From Edwardsiella tarda ATCC 15947 = NBRC 105688 (GTDB lineage Bacteria; Pseudomonadota; Gammaproteobacteria; Enterobacterales; Enterobacteriaceae): a stretch of DNA of 64,000 nt. Both the position numbers and the translations under genes were made by a program. The notes beneath the pieces are model-generated. The model saw nothing but the letters and a program-made list of their open reading frames with translations. It was not told the DNA's origin and searched no databases. Shown piece by piece: positions 9,898 through 20,492 of the stretch (position 1 is the first letter of the stretch; each line of letters begins with the position of its first letter). Where the stretch lies: positions 868,001 to 932,000 of the forward strand of contig NZ_CP084506.1 in assembly GCF_003113495.2 (NCBI RefSeq), written 5' to 3'.

Positions 9898-12480
9898 TTA
9901 GCCGACAACCAGGTTAAGCAGTTTGCCCGCTACAAAGATCACCTTACGCACGGTGACGCCGTCGAGGTACTTGGCGACCAGCGGCTCTTGAGCCGCCAGG
10001 GCGCGTACCTGCTCCTCGCTGGCGTCGGCGGCAACGGTGATCTTGGCGCGAACCTTACCGTTGACCTGGACCACGATCAGCTTGTTCTCTTCGACCATCG
10101 CCGCTTCATCGGCGACCGGCCACGGTGCGACGTCGATATCGCCGGCGCCACCCAGGGCATGCCACAGAGTGAAGCAGACGTGCGGGGTGAACGGATACAG
10201 CATGCGTACCACTGCCAGCAGGGCCTCCTGCATCAGGGCGCGATCCTGTTCGCTCTCCTGCGGGGCGCGCGTCAACTTGTTCATCAGCTCCATCACGGCG
10301 GCGATGGCGGTGTTGAAGGTCTGACGGCGACCGATGTCGTCGCTCACCTTGGCGATGGTCTTGTGCAGATCGCGGCGCAAGGCTTTCTGATCGTCGTTCA
10401 GCGCACTCAGGTCGAGCGCGGCGGTTGGGCCCTTCTGTACGTGGTCATAGGCCAGTTTCCAGACACGCTTCAGGAAGCGGTTGGCCCCCTCGACGCCAGA
10501 CTCCTGCCACTCCAGGGTCATCTCCGCCGGCGAGGCGAACATCATGAACAGACGCACGGTATCGGCGCCGTAGCGCTCGACCATCACCTGCGGGTCGATG
10601 CCGTTGTTCTTCGACTTGGACATCTTGCTCATGCCGGCGTAGATCAGCTCGCGCCCATCGCGGTCGGTGGCCTTGGTGATACGCCCCTTATCATCGCGTT
10701 CGACAGTGACATCGACCGGAGAGACCCAGTTGCGCTCGCCGTTGACGCCGGTGTAGTAGAAGGCGTCGGCCAGTACCATCCCCTGACACAGTAGGCGCTT
10801 GGCCGGCTCGTCGGAATCCACCAGGCCGGCATCACGCATCAGCTTGTGGAAGAAGCGGAAGTACATCAGGTGCATGATGGCGTGTTCGATACCGCCGACA
10901 TATTGATCGACCGGCAGCCAGTAGTTGGCGGCCTCCGGATCGAGCATGCCTTGGTCGAACTGCGGGCAGGTGTAACGGGCGTAGTACCAGGAGGACTCCA
11001 TAAAGGTGTCGAAGGTATCGGTTTCACGCAGCGCCGGTTGGCCATTGACGGTGGTCTTGGCCCATTCGGCATCGGCCTTGATCGGGCTGGTGATGCCATC
11101 CATCACCACGTCTTCCGGCAGGATCACCGGTAATTGATCTTCCGGGGTCGGGATCACGCTGCCATCTTCCAGGGTGATCATCGGGATCGGCGCACCCCAG
11201 TAGCGTTGACGGGAGACACCCCAGTCACGCAGGCGGTAGTTGACCTTACGCTCGCCGACGCCGAGGGCGGCTAAGCGGGCGGCTACCGCGTCGAAGGCGG
11301 CCGCGAAGTCCAGCCCGTCAAACTCGCCGGAGTTGAACAGCACGCCCTTTTCGGTCATCGCCGCGGCGGCGATATCCGGGACCTGGCCATCGGCGGTCAG
11401 GATCACCGCCTTCATCGGCAGGTCATACTTGCTGGCGAACTCCCAGTCACGCTGGTCATGGGCCGGGACGGACATCACCGCGCCGGTGCCGTAGTCCATC
11501 AGCACGAAGTTGGCGACCCAGATGGGGAGGCGCTCACCGCTCAGCGGGTGCACGGCGTACAGGCCGGTGGCCATGCCCTTCTTCTCCATGGTCGCCATGT
11601 CGGCTTCGGCGACCTTGGTGTTCTTGCATTCGTCGATAAACTGCGCCAACGCCGGGTTGTTGGCCGCGGCCGCTTGGGCCAACGGGTGCGCGGCGGCGAT
11701 CGCCAGATAGCTGACCCCCATGAAGGTGTCCGGGCGCGTGGTATAGACGGCGAAGGTCTCGTCGCGATCGGCGACGCGGAAGGTGATCTCGACCCCTTCG
11801 GAACGGCCGATCCAGTTACGCTGCATGGTCTTGACCTGTTCCGGCCAATCCTCCAGCTTATCCAGATCGTTGAGCAGCTGATCGGCATAGTCGGTGATCT
11901 TGATGAACCACTGCGGGATCTCCTTGCGCTCCACTTTGGAGTCGCAGCGCCAGCAGCAGCCGTCGATCACCTGCTCGTTCGCCAGCACGGTCTGGTCGTT
12001 AGGGCACCAGTTGACCGCCGAGGTCTTCTTGTAGACCAGGCCTTTTTCATACAGCTTGGTGAAGAACCACTGCTCCCAGCGATAGTAGTCCGGCTTGCAG
12101 GTGGCGATTTCGCGGCTCCAGTCATAACCGAATCCCAGCAGCTTCAGCTGGTTCTTCATGTAATCGATGTTGGCATAGGTCCAGGGGGCCGGTGCGGTGT
12201 TGTTCTTGACCGCGGCGCCTTCCGCCGGCAGACCGAAGGCGTCCCAGCCGATGGGCTGCAGCACATTCTTGCCCAGCATGCGTTGATAGCGGGAGATCAC
12301 ATCACCGATGGTGTAGTTACGGACGTGGCCCATATGCAGACGGCCGGACGGGTACGGCAGCATGGAGAGGCAGTAGTATTTCTCCTTGCTGGCATCCTCG
12401 GTGACCTGGAAGGTTTTCTGTTCATCCCAATGGCGCTGGACGTGGGATTCGATGTCCTCTGGACGATATTGCTCTTGCAT
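9898..12480 (-). CDS. leuS: Leucyl-tRNA synthetase
   Basis: LeuS charges tRNA-Leu and edits misactivated amino acids. I choose ATG 12480 ([15 protein letters not shown]), which gives 860 residues, the E. coli length. An upstream in-frame ATG would add 32 unrelated residues. An AGGA Shine-Dalgarno precedes the chosen start. The class I motif is [11 protein letters not shown] at residues 42-52, and KMSKS appears near residue 620. The CP1 editing domain lies between them, including the threonine-rich [11 protein letters not shown] segment. A C-terminal anticodon-binding domain ends in VVG. Confidence 0.98.
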   Translation of the reverse strand: MQEQYRPEDIESHVQRHWDEQKTFQVTEDASKEKYYCLSMLPYPSGRLHMGHVRNYTIGDVISRYQRMLGKNVLQPIGWDAFGLPAEGAAVKNNTAPAPWTYANIDYMKNQLKLLGFGYDWSREIATCKPDYYRWEQWFFTKLYEKGLVYKKTSAVNWCPNDQTVLANEQVIDGCCWRCDSKVERKEIPQWFIKITDYADQLLNDLDKLEDWPEQVKTMQRNWIGRSEGVEITFRVADRDETFAVYTTRPDTFMGVSYLAIAAAHPLAQAAAANNPALAQFIDECKNTKVAEADMATMEKKGMATGLYAVHPLSGERLPIWVANFVLMDYGTGAVMSVPAHDQRDWEFASKYDLPMKAVILTADGQVPDIAAAAMTEKGVLFNSGEFDGLDFAAAFDAVAARLAALGVGERKVNYRLRDWGVSRQRYWGAPIPMITLEDGSVIPTPEDQLPVILPEDVVMDGITSPIKADAEWAKTTVNGQPALRETDTFDTFMESSWYYARYTCPQFDQGMLDPEAANYWLPVDQYVGGIEHAIMHLMYFRFFHKLMRDAGLVDSDEPAKRLLCQGMVLADAFYYTGVNGERNWVSPVDVTVERDDKGRITKATDRDGRELIYAGMSKMSKSKNNGIDPQVMVERYGADTVRLFMMFASPAEMTLEWQESGVEGANRFLKRVWKLAYDHVQKGPTAALDLSALNDDQKALRRDLHKTIAKVSDDIGRRQTFNTAIAAVMELMNKLTRAPQESEQDRALMQEALLAVVRMLYPFTPHVCFTLWHALGGAGDIDVAPWPVADEAAMVEENKLIVVQVNGKVRAKITVAADASEEQVRALAAQEPLVAKYLDGVTVRKVIFVAGKLLNLVVG

Positions 12481-12546
12481 GGCAGCTGGAAGTCCTGTTA
12501 GTGAAACAGCTACACCTGTAGCCTGATGTGTGATAGTGATCGGCAT

Positions 12547-12576
12547 AGAATAGCCGATAAGCGCCGCAGGCAACAA
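12547..12576 (-). promoter_or_regulatory. Candidate leuS promoter
   Basis: On the minus strand TTGTTG (12571-12576) and TATTCT (12547-12552) are spaced 18 nt apart, about 65 nt upstream of the leuS start. Both hexamers are partial matches to sigma-70 consensus. Confidence 0.4.
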
Positions 12577-12661
12577 CCGCCGAGCGTGGCTGTGTGGCGA
12601 ATTCTTTCCCCGGCGGTGAGCTTGTCACCTTTTGTTACTCCGTGACGATGAAGATGATAGT

Positions 12662-12690
12662 CTGACAATTAATCATGGCTAAACTATAAC
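12662..12690 (+). promoter_or_regulatory. Strong sigma-70 promoter for ybeL
   Basis: CTGACA (12662-12667) and TATAAC (12685-12690) are separated by exactly 17 nt. Each differs from consensus at one position. Transcription would start about 85 nt before the ybeL ATG. Confidence 0.75.
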
Positions 12691-12782
12691 TAACAGACTG
12701 GAGTTTGGGGATTTTCGTGCAGGCCGATGCAGAGGGGCCGGCGCGTTCGCTTTTCTGACCGCTGTGAGATGGAGGTAGGACG

Positions 12783-13265
12783 ATGAGTAAGGTGACGCAC
12801 TATTATCAGCAATGGCTGGCGGCGTTGACCGAACGCCTGAAGAAGGGGGAGCGCGACATCGACGCGCTGCTGGAGAGCGCGGAGCAGCAACTGCGCCATG
12901 CCAGTGACCTGAGCGAGGCCGACATCGAGCAGATCCGTCTGGCGATGCGCCGCGATCTGGAGGAGTTTGCCCGTGCCTATCAGGAGAGCCGCGATGAGAT
13001 GGAGGACAGCGTCTTCATGCGGGTGATCAAGGAGAGCCTGTGGCAGGAGCTGGCCGACATCACCGACAAGACACAGCTCGAGTGGCGCGAGGTGTTACAG
13101 GATGTCAGCCATCACGGGGTCTACCACAGCGGCGAGGTGGTCGGCCTGGGACACTTGGTGTGCGAGAAGTGCCACTTCAACCTGGATGTCTACACCCCGG
13201 AGATCCTCCCGCGCTGCCCGCGTTGTGGTCATGACCAGTTCCAGCGCCGCCCCTTCCGCCCCTGA
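12783..13265 (+). CDS. ybeL: Zinc-ribbon protein YbeL (DUF1451)
   Basis: This is a 160-residue cytoplasmic protein of unknown function. The first two thirds are strongly helical and charged (repeated Glu/Arg heptads, probably coiled coil). The C-terminus is a zinc ribbon with CEKC (about 130-133) and CPRC (about 147-150). Length and motif match E. coli YbeL. The start ATG follows a good GGAGGT site. It has its own strong promoter and converges on the nucleoside hydrolase genes with only 31 bp between the stop codons. Confidence 0.93.
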   Translation: MSKVTHYYQQWLAALTERLKKGERDIDALLESAEQQLRHASDLSEADIEQIRLAMRRDLEEFARAYQESRDEMEDSVFMRVIKESLWQELADITDKTQLEWREVLQDVSHHGVYHSGEVVGLGHLVCEKCHFNLDVYTPEILPRCPRCGHDQFQRRPFRP

Positions 13266-13296
13266 GGGCGATGGCATCGTGGCTCACCCTCCCACG

Positions 13297-14235
13297 CTAC
13301 ACCGCATAACGCCGTAGCGTGGCGATCAGTAATTCGACAAAGGCCGGGCGGTCGATGGTCAACAACACCTCGCAGTTGGCATCACGCCCCGTCAGCCGAT
13401 CGCGATCGACCAGCGTCATCCCGGTCGTATAGCGCCCACGCGTCTCCACCCCCACCCAATAGCGCTCGCTGCTGAACAGCTGTGGCGCCAGCAGCCAGGC
13501 GATGGTGCAAGGATCGTGCATCGCCGCACCGGGCAAGCGGTTCGGCCCGTTGAGGTAGATGGGCAGGTAGAAATCGAGCATCTCGGCTACCGCGCACGCC
13601 ACCGGGTTGGCGAGGGCGCGGATACGCTCGACCTCCTCTGGCAACACCAAGGCCTGGTGTGTCATATGCAATCCCGCCATCACCAGCGGGACGCCGGACT
13701 GCATGACGATCTCCGCTGCGTGGGGATCGACCAGGATGTTGAATTCGGCGCAGGGGGTGGCGTTACCCGCGCCCATTCCCCCGCCCATGAAGACGATCTG
13801 CGCCAGGCGTGAGGCCAGCTGTGGGTAGCTACGCAGCAGCAGGGCGGCATTGGTCATCGGACCGGTGACCACTAAGGTGACGGGCTCGGGACTGGCCTGC
13901 AGCACCTCGGCCATCAGCGCCAGCGCACCGCGCGCATCGGCATGCCGAGGGGCGTCGGGTAATTGCGTATGCCCCATCCCGGTGCTGCCATGCACCTCCT
14001 CGGCGATACGCAGCGGGGAGAGCAGTGGCTGGGCGGCGCCGCCGGCCAGCGGAATGTCGTCGCGCCCCATCAGGGTCAGCAGGCGCAGGGCATTGTTGAG
14101 GGTTTTATCCGGGGTCTGGTTACCGGCGCTGGTGGTCACGGCCAACACCTCCAGTTGCGGTGCACGCAGCGCCATCGCCAGGGCGATAGCATCATCCAGG
14201 CCAGGATCGCAGTCGATGATCAGCGGTAGTTTCAT
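13297..14235 (-). CDS. Second RihA-type pyrimidine nucleoside hydrolase
   Basis: Ribonucleoside hydrolases split the N-glycosidic bond of nucleosides to free base and ribose. ATG 14235 gives 312 residues starting [19 protein letters not shown], carrying the DxDxxxDD calcium site. [10 protein letters not shown] near residue 240 holds the catalytic His region. It is a paralogue of the neighbouring rihA and shares many blocks ([30 protein letters not shown]). It has diverged at likely substrate contacts: [14 protein letters not shown] replaces [14 protein letters not shown], and [10 protein letters not shown] replaces RQEKWGFQG. Its ATG overlaps the rihA stop (ATGA), so the two are co-translated. 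The substrate is uncertain. Confidence 0.88.
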   Translation of the reverse strand: MKLPLIIDCDPGLDDAIALAMALRAPQLEVLAVTTSAGNQTPDKTLNNALRLLTLMGRDDIPLAGGAAQPLLSPLRIAEEVHGSTGMGHTQLPDAPRHADARGALALMAEVLQASPEPVTLVVTGPMTNAALLLRSYPQLASRLAQIVFMGGGMGAGNATPCAEFNILVDPHAAEIVMQSGVPLVMAGLHMTHQALVLPEEVERIRALANPVACAVAEMLDFYLPIYLNGPNRLPGAAMHDPCTIAWLLAPQLFSSERYWVGVETRGRYTTGMTLVDRDRLTGRDANCEVLLTIDRPAFVELLIATLRRYAV

Positions 14236-15191
14236 CGTGTTTCCTCCGTGAAGTCGCCATACGCCGTGGCGATCCGCTCGGCCAGCAGATCGACGAAGGC
14301 CTGGCGATCGATATCGGTCAGTAAGGTGGTGTTGGCGGGCAGGCCGTTCAGGCCGAGGCGATCCACCACCGTCATACCGTCGCTGTATTGCCCCGCGGTC
14401 TCTACGCCAACCCAACACTCATGCTGGGTGAACATCTGCGGGCGTAACAGCCAGGCGATGGTGCAGGGGTCGTGCAGCGGAGCCCCCTGGAAGCCCCACT
14501 TCTCTTGGCGATGATAGCGCATAAAGAAGTCGAGTAGCTCGGCGACGGTACGCGCCACCCTGTTGCCTAGGCCGCGTAAGCGTTCGATATCGGCGTCGAG
14601 GATCTGGGCCCGGTGGGTCACATCCAGGCCGGCCATCACGATGGGCACCCCGCTCTGGAATACCATCTCGGCGGCTTCGGGATCGACGTAGATATTGAAC
14701 TCCGCCGCCGGCGTCCAGTTCCCCGCCCCGGCGCTGCCGCCCATGATGACGATGCGCTCAATGCGCGGCTTCAGCTCCGGGTGGGCGGCCAGCAGCAGTG
14801 CCACGTTAGTCAGCGGGCCGGTGGCCACCAGGGTGAGCGGCTGCGTCGTGGTGCGCAGTGTCTGCGCCATCAGCGCCAGTGCGCCTTCGGGGCGTGGTGC
14901 GAAGCCCGGCTCGGGGAGGTCTGGGCCGTCCAGCCCGCTCTCGCCGTGCACGTTATCGGCGATGATCAGCTCGCGCAGCAACGGTTTGGCGGCGCCCGCG
15001 GCGACCGGGATGTCGCTGCGGCGCAGCAGGGTGAGGATGCGCAGGGCGTTGCGCAGGGTCTTGTCCGGGGTTTGATTGCCGGCGCTGGTGGTCACGGCCC
15101 GCACATCCAGTTCTGGGCTGGCCAGCGCCAGGATCAGGGCGATGGCATCATCGTGGCCGGGGTCGCAATCGATAATCAGGGGTAGTGTCAT
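14232..15191 (-). CDS. rihA: Pyrimidine-specific ribonucleoside hydrolase RihA
   Basis: RihA hydrolyses cytidine and uridine to base plus ribose in nucleoside salvage. ATG 15191 ([16 protein letters not shown]) has a GGAGGG site 6 nt upstream and gives 319 residues, against 311 in E. coli. Very long identical blocks with E. coli RihA are visible, such as [20 protein letters not shown] and [14 protein letters not shown]. The active-site Ca-binding Asp cluster is at residues 9-15. It sits downstream of gltL as in E. coli, with a conspicuous 12-bp inverted repeat in the gap. Confidence 0.95.
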   Translation of the reverse strand: MTLPLIIDCDPGHDDAIALILALASPELDVRAVTTSAGNQTPDKTLRNALRILTLLRRSDIPVAAGAAKPLLRELIIADNVHGESGLDGPDLPEPGFAPRPEGALALMAQTLRTTTQPLTLVATGPLTNVALLLAAHPELKPRIERIVIMGGSAGAGNWTPAAEFNIYVDPEAAEMVFQSGVPIVMAGLDVTHRAQILDADIERLRGLGNRVARTVAELLDFFMRYHRQEKWGFQGAPLHDPCTIAWLLRPQMFTQHECWVGVETAGQYSDGMTVVDRLGLNGLPANTTLLTDIDRQAFVDLLAERIATAYGDFTEETR

Positions 15192-15207
15192 GGGGAACCC
15201 TCCGGTT

Positions 15208-15250
15208 CGCGTCACGGGATGGTTGGCTTACACCATACTCCCGTGACGCG
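15208..15250. repeat. 12-bp perfect inverted repeat upstream of rihA
   Basis: CGCGTCACGGGA (15208-15219) is the exact reverse complement of TCCCGTGACGCG (15239-15250). The loop contains a further TGGT/ACCA pair (15220-15223 and 15232-15235). It lies 16 nt upstream of the rihA start on the minus strand, with no T-run after it. It could be a large mRNA hairpin between gltL and rihA, or an operator. Confidence 0.8.
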
Positions 15251-15320
15251 AGCGCGGACAGTCGTTGCGCGGCAAAGCGTGAGTCAGGGCGCACTCCGGA
15301 TATGCCGAGCCGTCGCGAGG

Positions 15321-16046
15321 TTAGTGGATGATTTTGGCCAGGAAATCGCGCGCCCGCGGCGAATGGGGCTGGGTGAAGAAGTCATCCTTGGCCCGATCCT
15401 CGATGATCCGCCCCTCATCCATAAAGATCACGCGGTTGGCCACCTTGCGCGCGAAGCCCATCTCATGGGTAACCACCATCATGGTCATTCCGTCGCGTGC
15501 CAGGGAGACCATCACATCCAAGACCTCGTTGATCATCTCCGGATCGAGGGCCGAGGTCGGCTCGTCGAACAGCATCGCCACCGGATCCATGCACAGGGCG
15601 CGGGCAATGGCCACGCGTTGCTGCTGGCCACCGGAGAGTTGAGCAGGGAACTTGGCGGCGTGCGAGGCCAGACCGACCCGCTCCAGCAGCGCCTGTCCCT
15701 TGCTGACGGCTTGGGCGCGCGGCCGTCCCAGCACCTTGATTTGCGCCAGCGTCAGGTTGTCGATGATCGATAGATGGGGAAACAGTTCGAAGTGCTGGAA
15801 GACCATGCCGACCTGGGCACGCAGCTGCGCCAGATTGGTGTGGCGGTCGTGCAGCGCCGTACCATTGACGGTGATCTGCCCCTGCTGGATCGGCTCCAGC
15901 CCGTTGACGGTCTTGATCAGGGTCGACTTCCCCGAACCGGAGGGGCCGCAGACCACCACCACTTCGCCCTTATCGACATGGGTGCTGCAGTCGTTCAGCA
16001 CCTGAAACTGTCCATACCATTTGCTGACGTGTTGCAGGGCGATCAT
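15321..16046 (-). CDS. gltL: Glutamate/aspartate ABC transporter ATPase GltL
   Basis: GltL powers periplasmic-binding-protein-dependent uptake of glutamate and aspartate. The 241-residue ATPase has Walker [10 protein letters not shown] (34-42), the signature LSGGQQQR (about 134-141), Walker [10 protein letters not shown] (about 154-162) and a switch His in VVTHEMGF. It overlaps gltK by 4 nt and is the last gene of gltIJKL. Confidence 0.97.
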   Translation of the reverse strand: MIALQHVSKWYGQFQVLNDCSTHVDKGEVVVVCGPSGSGKSTLIKTVNGLEPIQQGQITVNGTALHDRHTNLAQLRAQVGMVFQHFELFPHLSIIDNLTLAQIKVLGRPRAQAVSKGQALLERVGLASHAAKFPAQLSGGQQQRVAIARALCMDPVAMLFDEPTSALDPEMINEVLDVMVSLARDGMTMMVVTHEMGFARKVANRVIFMDEGRIIEDRAKDDFFTQPHSPRARDFLAKIIH

Positions 16047-16720
16047 ACTGCGCTCCTTTTCTTAAGATGGTTGACCAGCAGCGAGGCGCTGAGGCTGATA
16101 ATAAAGTAGATGAAGCCGGCGAACAGGATCATCTCCAGTTGGGTGCCGTCGCGTTCGCCGATGGTCGAGGCGGTGCGGAAGAAGTCGGCCAGACTCAGGA
16201 CATACACCAACGAGGTGTCTTGAAATAGCACGATCCCTTGGGTCAGCAGCAGCGGTACCATGGCGCGGAACGCCTGCGGCAGGATCACCAGATACATGGA
16301 TTGCCACGGTGTCATGCCGAGCGCCAGCGCGGCGGCGTTCTGCCCGCGTGCGACGCTCTTGATCCCGGCGCGGATGATCTCGGAATAGTAGGCGGCCTCG
16401 AACAGGGCGAAGGCGACCATCGCCGAAATCAGCCGGATATCCTGTTTGGGGGAGAGACCGAGCACCTGTTGCAACAGGCTCGGCACCACCAGATAGAACC
16501 ACAGCAGTACCATCACCAACGGAACCGAGCGGAAGAGGTTGACGTACAGGGCGGCGAACCAGGCCAGGGGTTTCCAGCGCGACAGGCGCATCACCGCCAG
16601 ACAGGTGCCCCACAGGATACCGACGATGACCGCCGTGACGGTGATCTGTAGGGTAATCACCATGCCATCCAACAGATAGGGCAGGCTGGGGACGATAGAA
16701 CTCCAGTCAAATTGATACAT
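16043..16720 (-). CDS. gltK: Glutamate/aspartate ABC permease GltK
   Basis: This inner-membrane permease has 225 residues and several membrane segments. The His/Glu/Gln-type EAA loop appears as [18 protein letters not shown], the contact with GltL. It pairs with GltJ to form the channel. The start overlaps the gltJ stop by one nucleotide and the end overlaps gltL. Confidence 0.96.
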   Translation of the reverse strand: MYQFDWSSIVPSLPYLLDGMVITLQITVTAVIVGILWGTCLAVMRLSRWKPLAWFAALYVNLFRSVPLVMVLLWFYLVVPSLLQQVLGLSPKQDIRLISAMVAFALFEAAYYSEIIRAGIKSVARGQNAAALALGMTPWQSMYLVILPQAFRAMVPLLLTQGIVLFQDTSLVYVLSLADFFRTASTIGERDGTQLEMILFAGFIYFIISLSASLLVNHLKKRSAV

Positions 16721-17460
16721 TAGCGGCTCCCCATATTGCCCGGTAGCTGGAGGCGGCGCTCCAGTAGATGCATGCCCAGCATCAACAGCGCATTGATAGC
16801 GATATACGCCAGAGTGATGGCCGTGAAGGATTCATAGGCGTGTGCCGAGTAGTCTAGTAGCTTGCCCGCCTGGGCGGCCATGTCGAGCAAACCGATGGTC
16901 GAGGCGATGGCCGAATTCTTCACCAGGTTCAGCATCTCGGAGGTGAGCGGCGGCACGATGACGCGGTAGGCGTTGGGCAGCAGCACATAGCGGTAGGTTT
17001 GTGCCAGGGTGAAACCGAGCGCCAGCCCCGCATTCTTCTGCCCTCGCGGCAGGGCGTTGATCGCGGCGCGCACCTGTTCGCAGACGCGCGCGGCGGTAAA
17101 GAGCCCCAGACACAACAGCGAAGAGACGAAGAACTGAATCGGCGGATCCAGCTCGCCCTTAAACCAGTTGCCCCAGTCCGTCGGCAATAACTCCGGCACC
17201 ACCAGATACCAGGTAAAGAATTGCACGATCAGCGGGACGTTGCGAAATAACTCCACGTAGAGGGCACCGAGGGTAGCCAATGGGCGGCTGGGCAGGGTAC
17301 GCAGGATGCCCAACAACGAACCTAACAGCAGGGCGATCAACCAGGCTGCCGCGGAGAGGGCGAGGGTCACCTGCATCCCGGAGCCGATCCAGCCCAGGTA
17401 GGTGGTACCGCCGAAGGGTGCCGGCTCGAGGAAGATGCCCCAGTTCCAATCGATAGACAT
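16720..17460 (-). CDS. gltJ: Glutamate/aspartate ABC permease GltJ
   Basis: The second permease subunit, 246 residues, has the EAA loop [18 protein letters not shown] and [13 protein letters not shown], typical of polar amino acid permeases. It starts [15 protein letters not shown], as in E. coli GltJ. Two intergenic hairpins separate it from gltI, which would favour higher expression of the binding protein. Confidence 0.96.
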   Translation of the reverse strand: MSIDWNWGIFLEPAPFGGTTYLGWIGSGMQVTLALSAAAWLIALLLGSLLGILRTLPSRPLATLGALYVELFRNVPLIVQFFTWYLVVPELLPTDWGNWFKGELDPPIQFFVSSLLCLGLFTAARVCEQVRAAINALPRGQKNAGLALGFTLAQTYRYVLLPNAYRVIVPPLTSEMLNLVKNSAIASTIGLLDMAAQAGKLLDYSAHAYESFTAITLAYIAINALLMLGMHLLERRLQLPGNMGSR

Positions 17461-17480
17461 AGATGACTCCGGTTAACCCG

Positions 17481-17539
17481 CGCGCCGCCAGCGGGCGCGC
17501 GAGGAGAGCGATGCCGTGTCCCGTAGGGGGCTACGGGAC
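17481..17539. repeat. Two hairpins between gltI and gltJ
   Basis: CGCGCC (17481-17486) pairs with GGCGCG (17494-17499). GTCCCGTAG (17518-17526) pairs perfectly with CTACGGGAC (17531-17539). Neither has a T-run. Such hairpins between a binding-protein gene and its permease commonly protect the upstream mRNA, which is my inference here. Confidence 0.7.
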
Positions 17540-17557
17540 GACGCGGCGTGGTTATGT

Positions 17558-18460
17558 TTATTCGGCGATGCGATCGTTGGGTGAGGCGAATAACTTACGC
17601 ATCTCCTCGGAGAGGGCGAAGTGCAGGTTCATATTCTTCGGCGGGATCGGTTGCTCGAACCAGCGCTGATATCCGCTGGCGGCCTGACCGGAGGTTTGTG
17701 CCTGAGCGATGGTGTCATCGACCAGTTTCTTGAAGGCGGGGTCGTCCTTACGCAGCATGCAGCCGTAGGCCTCATAGGATTGCGGCGTACCGACGATGAC
17801 CCAGCGCTCGGGTTGCTTGGCCTTGGCGCGCTCGCCCGCCAAGAGGGCATCATCCATCATGAAGGCCACGGCGCGGCCGCTCTCCAGCGTACGGAAGGCA
17901 TCGCCATGATCCTTGGCGCTGATGATGCGCATCTTCATGCCCTCTTTCTCGTTCATCCGATTGAGCAGGATCTCCGAGGTGGTTCCGGAGGTGACCACCA
18001 CCGGTTTACCGGCCAGATCGCGGAAGTCATGTACCCCGCTGTCTTTGGCGGTTAACAAGCGGGTACCGACGATGAACAGGGTATTGGAGAAGGCGACCTG
18101 TTGCTGGCGTTCGGCGTTATGGGTGGTCGAGCCGCATTCGAAATCATAGGTACCGTTTTGCAGCAACGGGATACGGTTCTGCGAGGTGATCGGTAGGAGC
18201 TTTACCTGCAGGTTGGGGAGACCGAGTTGCTTCTTTACCGCCGCCACGATGGCGTTGCTGTAGTCCTGCGAGTAGCCGACTACCTGCTGCTTATTGTCGT
18301 AATAAGAGAAGGGGACCGACGACTCACGGTGGCCGACCACGATGACCCCATTCTGCTTGATCTTCGCTAACGTGGCCGAGTCGGCGGCACCGTTATCCGC
18401 TACGGCATACAGCGGGAGAGATAATGCTAAAAGTGCCATTGTTAACACAGACTTATGCAT
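17558..18460 (-). CDS. gltI: Glutamate/aspartate periplasmic binding protein GltI
   Basis: This solute-binding protein captures glutamate and aspartate in the periplasm and passes them to GltJK. The 300-residue precursor has a signal peptide ending near YAVA|DNG (about residue 21). It contains the family pattern GHRESSVPFSY, DFECGSTTHNAERQ and the C-terminal lobe through WFEQPIPPKNMN. It is the first gene of the operon. An AAGGAG ribosome-binding site lies just upstream of the ATG. Confidence 0.96.
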   Translation of the reverse strand: MHKSVLTMALLALSLPLYAVADNGAADSATLAKIKQNGVIVVGHRESSVPFSYYDNKQQVVGYSQDYSNAIVAAVKKQLGLPNLQVKLLPITSQNRIPLLQNGTYDFECGSTTHNAERQQQVAFSNTLFIVGTRLLTAKDSGVHDFRDLAGKPVVVTSGTTSEILLNRMNEKEGMKMRIISAKDHGDAFRTLESGRAVAFMMDDALLAGERAKAKQPERWVIVGTPQSYEAYGCMLRKDDPAFKKLVDDTIAQAQTSGQAASGYQRWFEQPIPPKNMNLHFALSEEMRKLFASPNDRIAE

Positions 18461-18805
18461 GCCTAACTCCTTCCTGTCGAGGGTGTTGTGTCTATCTATT
18501 TGTTTTATAATGCTTATTCACATCCGTCTCACGCCGAACGTTAGCGTGAGTAGCGTTGCTGAAAACATAACGCAATGTAAATAAATTGATATCAATATGT
18601 TTATAAAATGAGATGTAACGCGCACCATTTTATGGCGTTGGCGTAGAGATGCACGCCGTTGGGGCGGCCGGTTGCGCCAGTGTGGTGCAAGCGAGGCCGT
18701 ATGCCACCGTTAGGCGACACGTTTGCCCCACTACGGGGAGATATTGCAAGGGATATGCCAAAGGTGGGGGAGGCGGGCGATCTTCGCGATCGCCCGTGAG
18801 CGAGA
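18461..18805. other. gltI upstream region / lnt 3' region
   Basis: This 345-bp gap between gltI and lnt holds no supportable gene. The part next to gltI is AT-rich with a TTGATATCAA palindrome at 18587-18596 and a TATAAA element on the minus strand, but I could not pair it with a good -35. The part next to lnt carries a stable hairpin, CGGGCGATC (18774-18782) with GATCGCCCG (18788-18796), without a T-run. Confidence 0.55.
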
Positions 18806-20335
18806 TTAACGGCGGCGCAGTGTGTAGAGCAGCGCCAAGGCGCCCATCAGCGCACTGAGGATCCAGAGGGGTGTGCTGCCTAGGCGGGCGTAAGGCGTTT
18901 CGCCCCGCGTCGGGGTGACGTTCACCTCGAGGACCAAGCGTTTGAACTGCGGCAGGCTGGCGATGACGTTACCGGAGGCGTCGACGGCGGCGGTGATGCC
19001 GTTATTGGTAGCACGCAGCAGTGGGCGGCCTAACTCCAGCGCGCGCATACGCGCCATCTGGAAGTGTTGCCACGGGCCGATGGAGTTGCCGAACCAAGCA
19101 TCGTTAGAGACGGTGAGCAAGAAGTCGGTATTGGGCCGGAAGTTGGCGCGCACCTGCTCGCCCAGCACGATCTCATAGCAGATCGCGGTGGTCAGATTGT
19201 AGCCCTGCACCTGGAGCGCCGGTTGCACATAGTCGCCACGGCTGAAGGCCGACATCGGCAGATTGAAGAAGGGCGCCAGCGGGCGCAGCAGATCCTCCAT
19301 CGGGACGAACTCGCCGAACGGCACCAGGTGATGCTTGCTGTAGCGTTGGCGCGCCGGATAGTGGTAAGGCGTCTCGCCACCTAGCACGATCACCGAGTTG
19401 TAGAAGCGCATGCCGTTCGGCCCGGGGCGTTCGTCCACCAAACCGGTGATCAGGCTGCTGTGGTGGGCACGCAGCAGGCGATCCATCATGGTCAGGAAGG
19501 GCTGTTCGTTGGCTTCGGTGTCGGCGATGGCTGACTCGGGCCAGATGATGATCGGCGCCTTGCCCAGATAGGGACGGGTGGTGTCGAGATAGGCTTGCAG
19601 CGAGGTGATCAGCGCATTCGGGTCCCACTTTAGCGATTGGGCGATGTCGCCTTGCACCATGGCGACATTGACCGACTTCTGCGGCAGGCTTTGATACCAG
19701 TGCAGTTGGCGGAGTGGCCAGGGGGCGAGTAAGAGCACCAGCGCCAGCAGTGCCGGTAGGAGGCGGCGTTGCACGGCGGCCAAGACCAGCAGGCCGCTGA
19801 TGGCGACTAACAGGTAGGTGATGGCGTCGACGCCAGCCAGCGGTGCGATCCCTTTCAGCGGGCCGTTGAGCTGGCTATAGCCAAACTGTAGCCAGGGGAA
19901 GCCGGTCAGTACCCAACCACGCAGAAACTCGCTGACCTGCCACAGCGCAGGCGCCGCGATGACCAGACGCCAGACGGTGGCACGTGGCCATAGGCGGTTG
20001 AGTACGGCGCAGAACAGCAGCGGGTAGAGCGCCAGGTAGGCGGCCAGTAATACCACCAGGGAGACGCTGATCGCCGTCGGCATGCCGCCAAACTGTTCTA
20101 TGCTGACATAGACCCAGTTGACGCCGCTGCCGAACAGCCCTAGCCCCCAGAGGAAGCCCAGTAGCATCGCCTGGCGAGTGGTGCGGTTTAGGGTGACGGC
20201 GAGTAGGCCGCATAGGGAGATCAGTGCCGCAGGCCAGATATCGTAGGGCGAGAAGGCGAGGGTGCCGCAGGCCCCGCAGGCCAAGGCCAATAACGCACGA
20301 ATGCGTTGGCGTTGCAGTAAAGCAGCGATAGTCAT
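18806..20335 (-). CDS. lnt: Apolipoprotein N-acyltransferase Lnt
   Basis: Lnt adds the third acyl chain to lipoproteins in the inner membrane before Lol sorting. ATG 20335 gives 509 residues starting [19 protein letters not shown], aligned with E. coli MAFASLIERQRIR. A GTG six codons upstream has a poorer ribosome site. Six or so membrane segments precede the nitrilase-like domain. Its triad is visible: Glu in IIWPESAI, Lys in [11 protein letters not shown] and Cys in [13 protein letters not shown]. In E. coli lnt is the last gene of the ybeZ-ybeY-corC operon. Here ald interrupts that operon, so lnt needs its own promoter. Confidence 0.96.
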   Translation of the reverse strand: MTIAALLQRQRIRALLALACGACGTLAFSPYDIWPAALISLCGLLAVTLNRTTRQAMLLGFLWGLGLFGSGVNWVYVSIEQFGGMPTAISVSLVVLLAAYLALYPLLFCAVLNRLWPRATVWRLVIAAPALWQVSEFLRGWVLTGFPWLQFGYSQLNGPLKGIAPLAGVDAITYLLVAISGLLVLAAVQRRLLPALLALVLLLAPWPLRQLHWYQSLPQKSVNVAMVQGDIAQSLKWDPNALITSLQAYLDTTRPYLGKAPIIIWPESAIADTEANEQPFLTMMDRLLRAHHSSLITGLVDERPGPNGMRFYNSVIVLGGETPYHYPARQRYSKHHLVPFGEFVPMEDLLRPLAPFFNLPMSAFSRGDYVQPALQVQGYNLTTAICYEIVLGEQVRANFRPNTDFLLTVSNDAWFGNSIGPWQHFQMARMRALELGRPLLRATNNGITAAVDASGNVIASLPQFKRLVLEVNVTPTRGETPYARLGSTPLWILSALMGALALLYTLRRR

Positions 20336-20392
20336 TAATTCTACTCTTTTCACTTCAGAATGGAGATGTAGCCCAATCGTTGTTAAAAAATG

Positions 20393-20423
20393 GTGACAAA
20401 TTCTATCCCACAGTGCCTATACT
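20393..20423 (+). promoter_or_regulatory. Candidate ald promoter
   Basis: GTGACA (20393-20398) and TATACT (20418-20423) each differ from consensus at one position, with a rather long 19-nt spacer. They lie 70 nt before the ald ATG. On the other strand the same DNA reads TTCACC-18-TAGAAT, a weaker candidate for lnt, so divergent overlapping promoters are possible. Confidence 0.55.
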
Positions 20424-20492
20424 GGTGAAAAATAAAGCAATGATTCGGCTGTTTTTTATGGTGCGGTAACCAGCAGATAACGTGAGGGTAAC

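Larger units (their letters stand above)
12481..12782. promoter_or_regulatory. leuS-ybeL divergent intergenic region
   Basis: These 302 bp separate divergent leuS and ybeL and contain no supportable gene. They hold the two promoters listed separately and the ybeL ribosome-binding site (GGAGGTAGGACG before ATG 12783). Confidence 0.7.

Noticed and set aside
11458..12501. 347-codon plus-strand frame over leuS
   Set aside because: Antisense shadow of the leuS coding sequence, with Asp/Gly/Val-rich composition typical of such shadows.
14236..14418. N-terminal extension of the second nucleoside hydrolase
   Set aside because: Those 61 residues are an out-of-frame reading of the rihA 3' end; the family start [12 protein letters not shown] at 14235 with ATGA coupling is clear.
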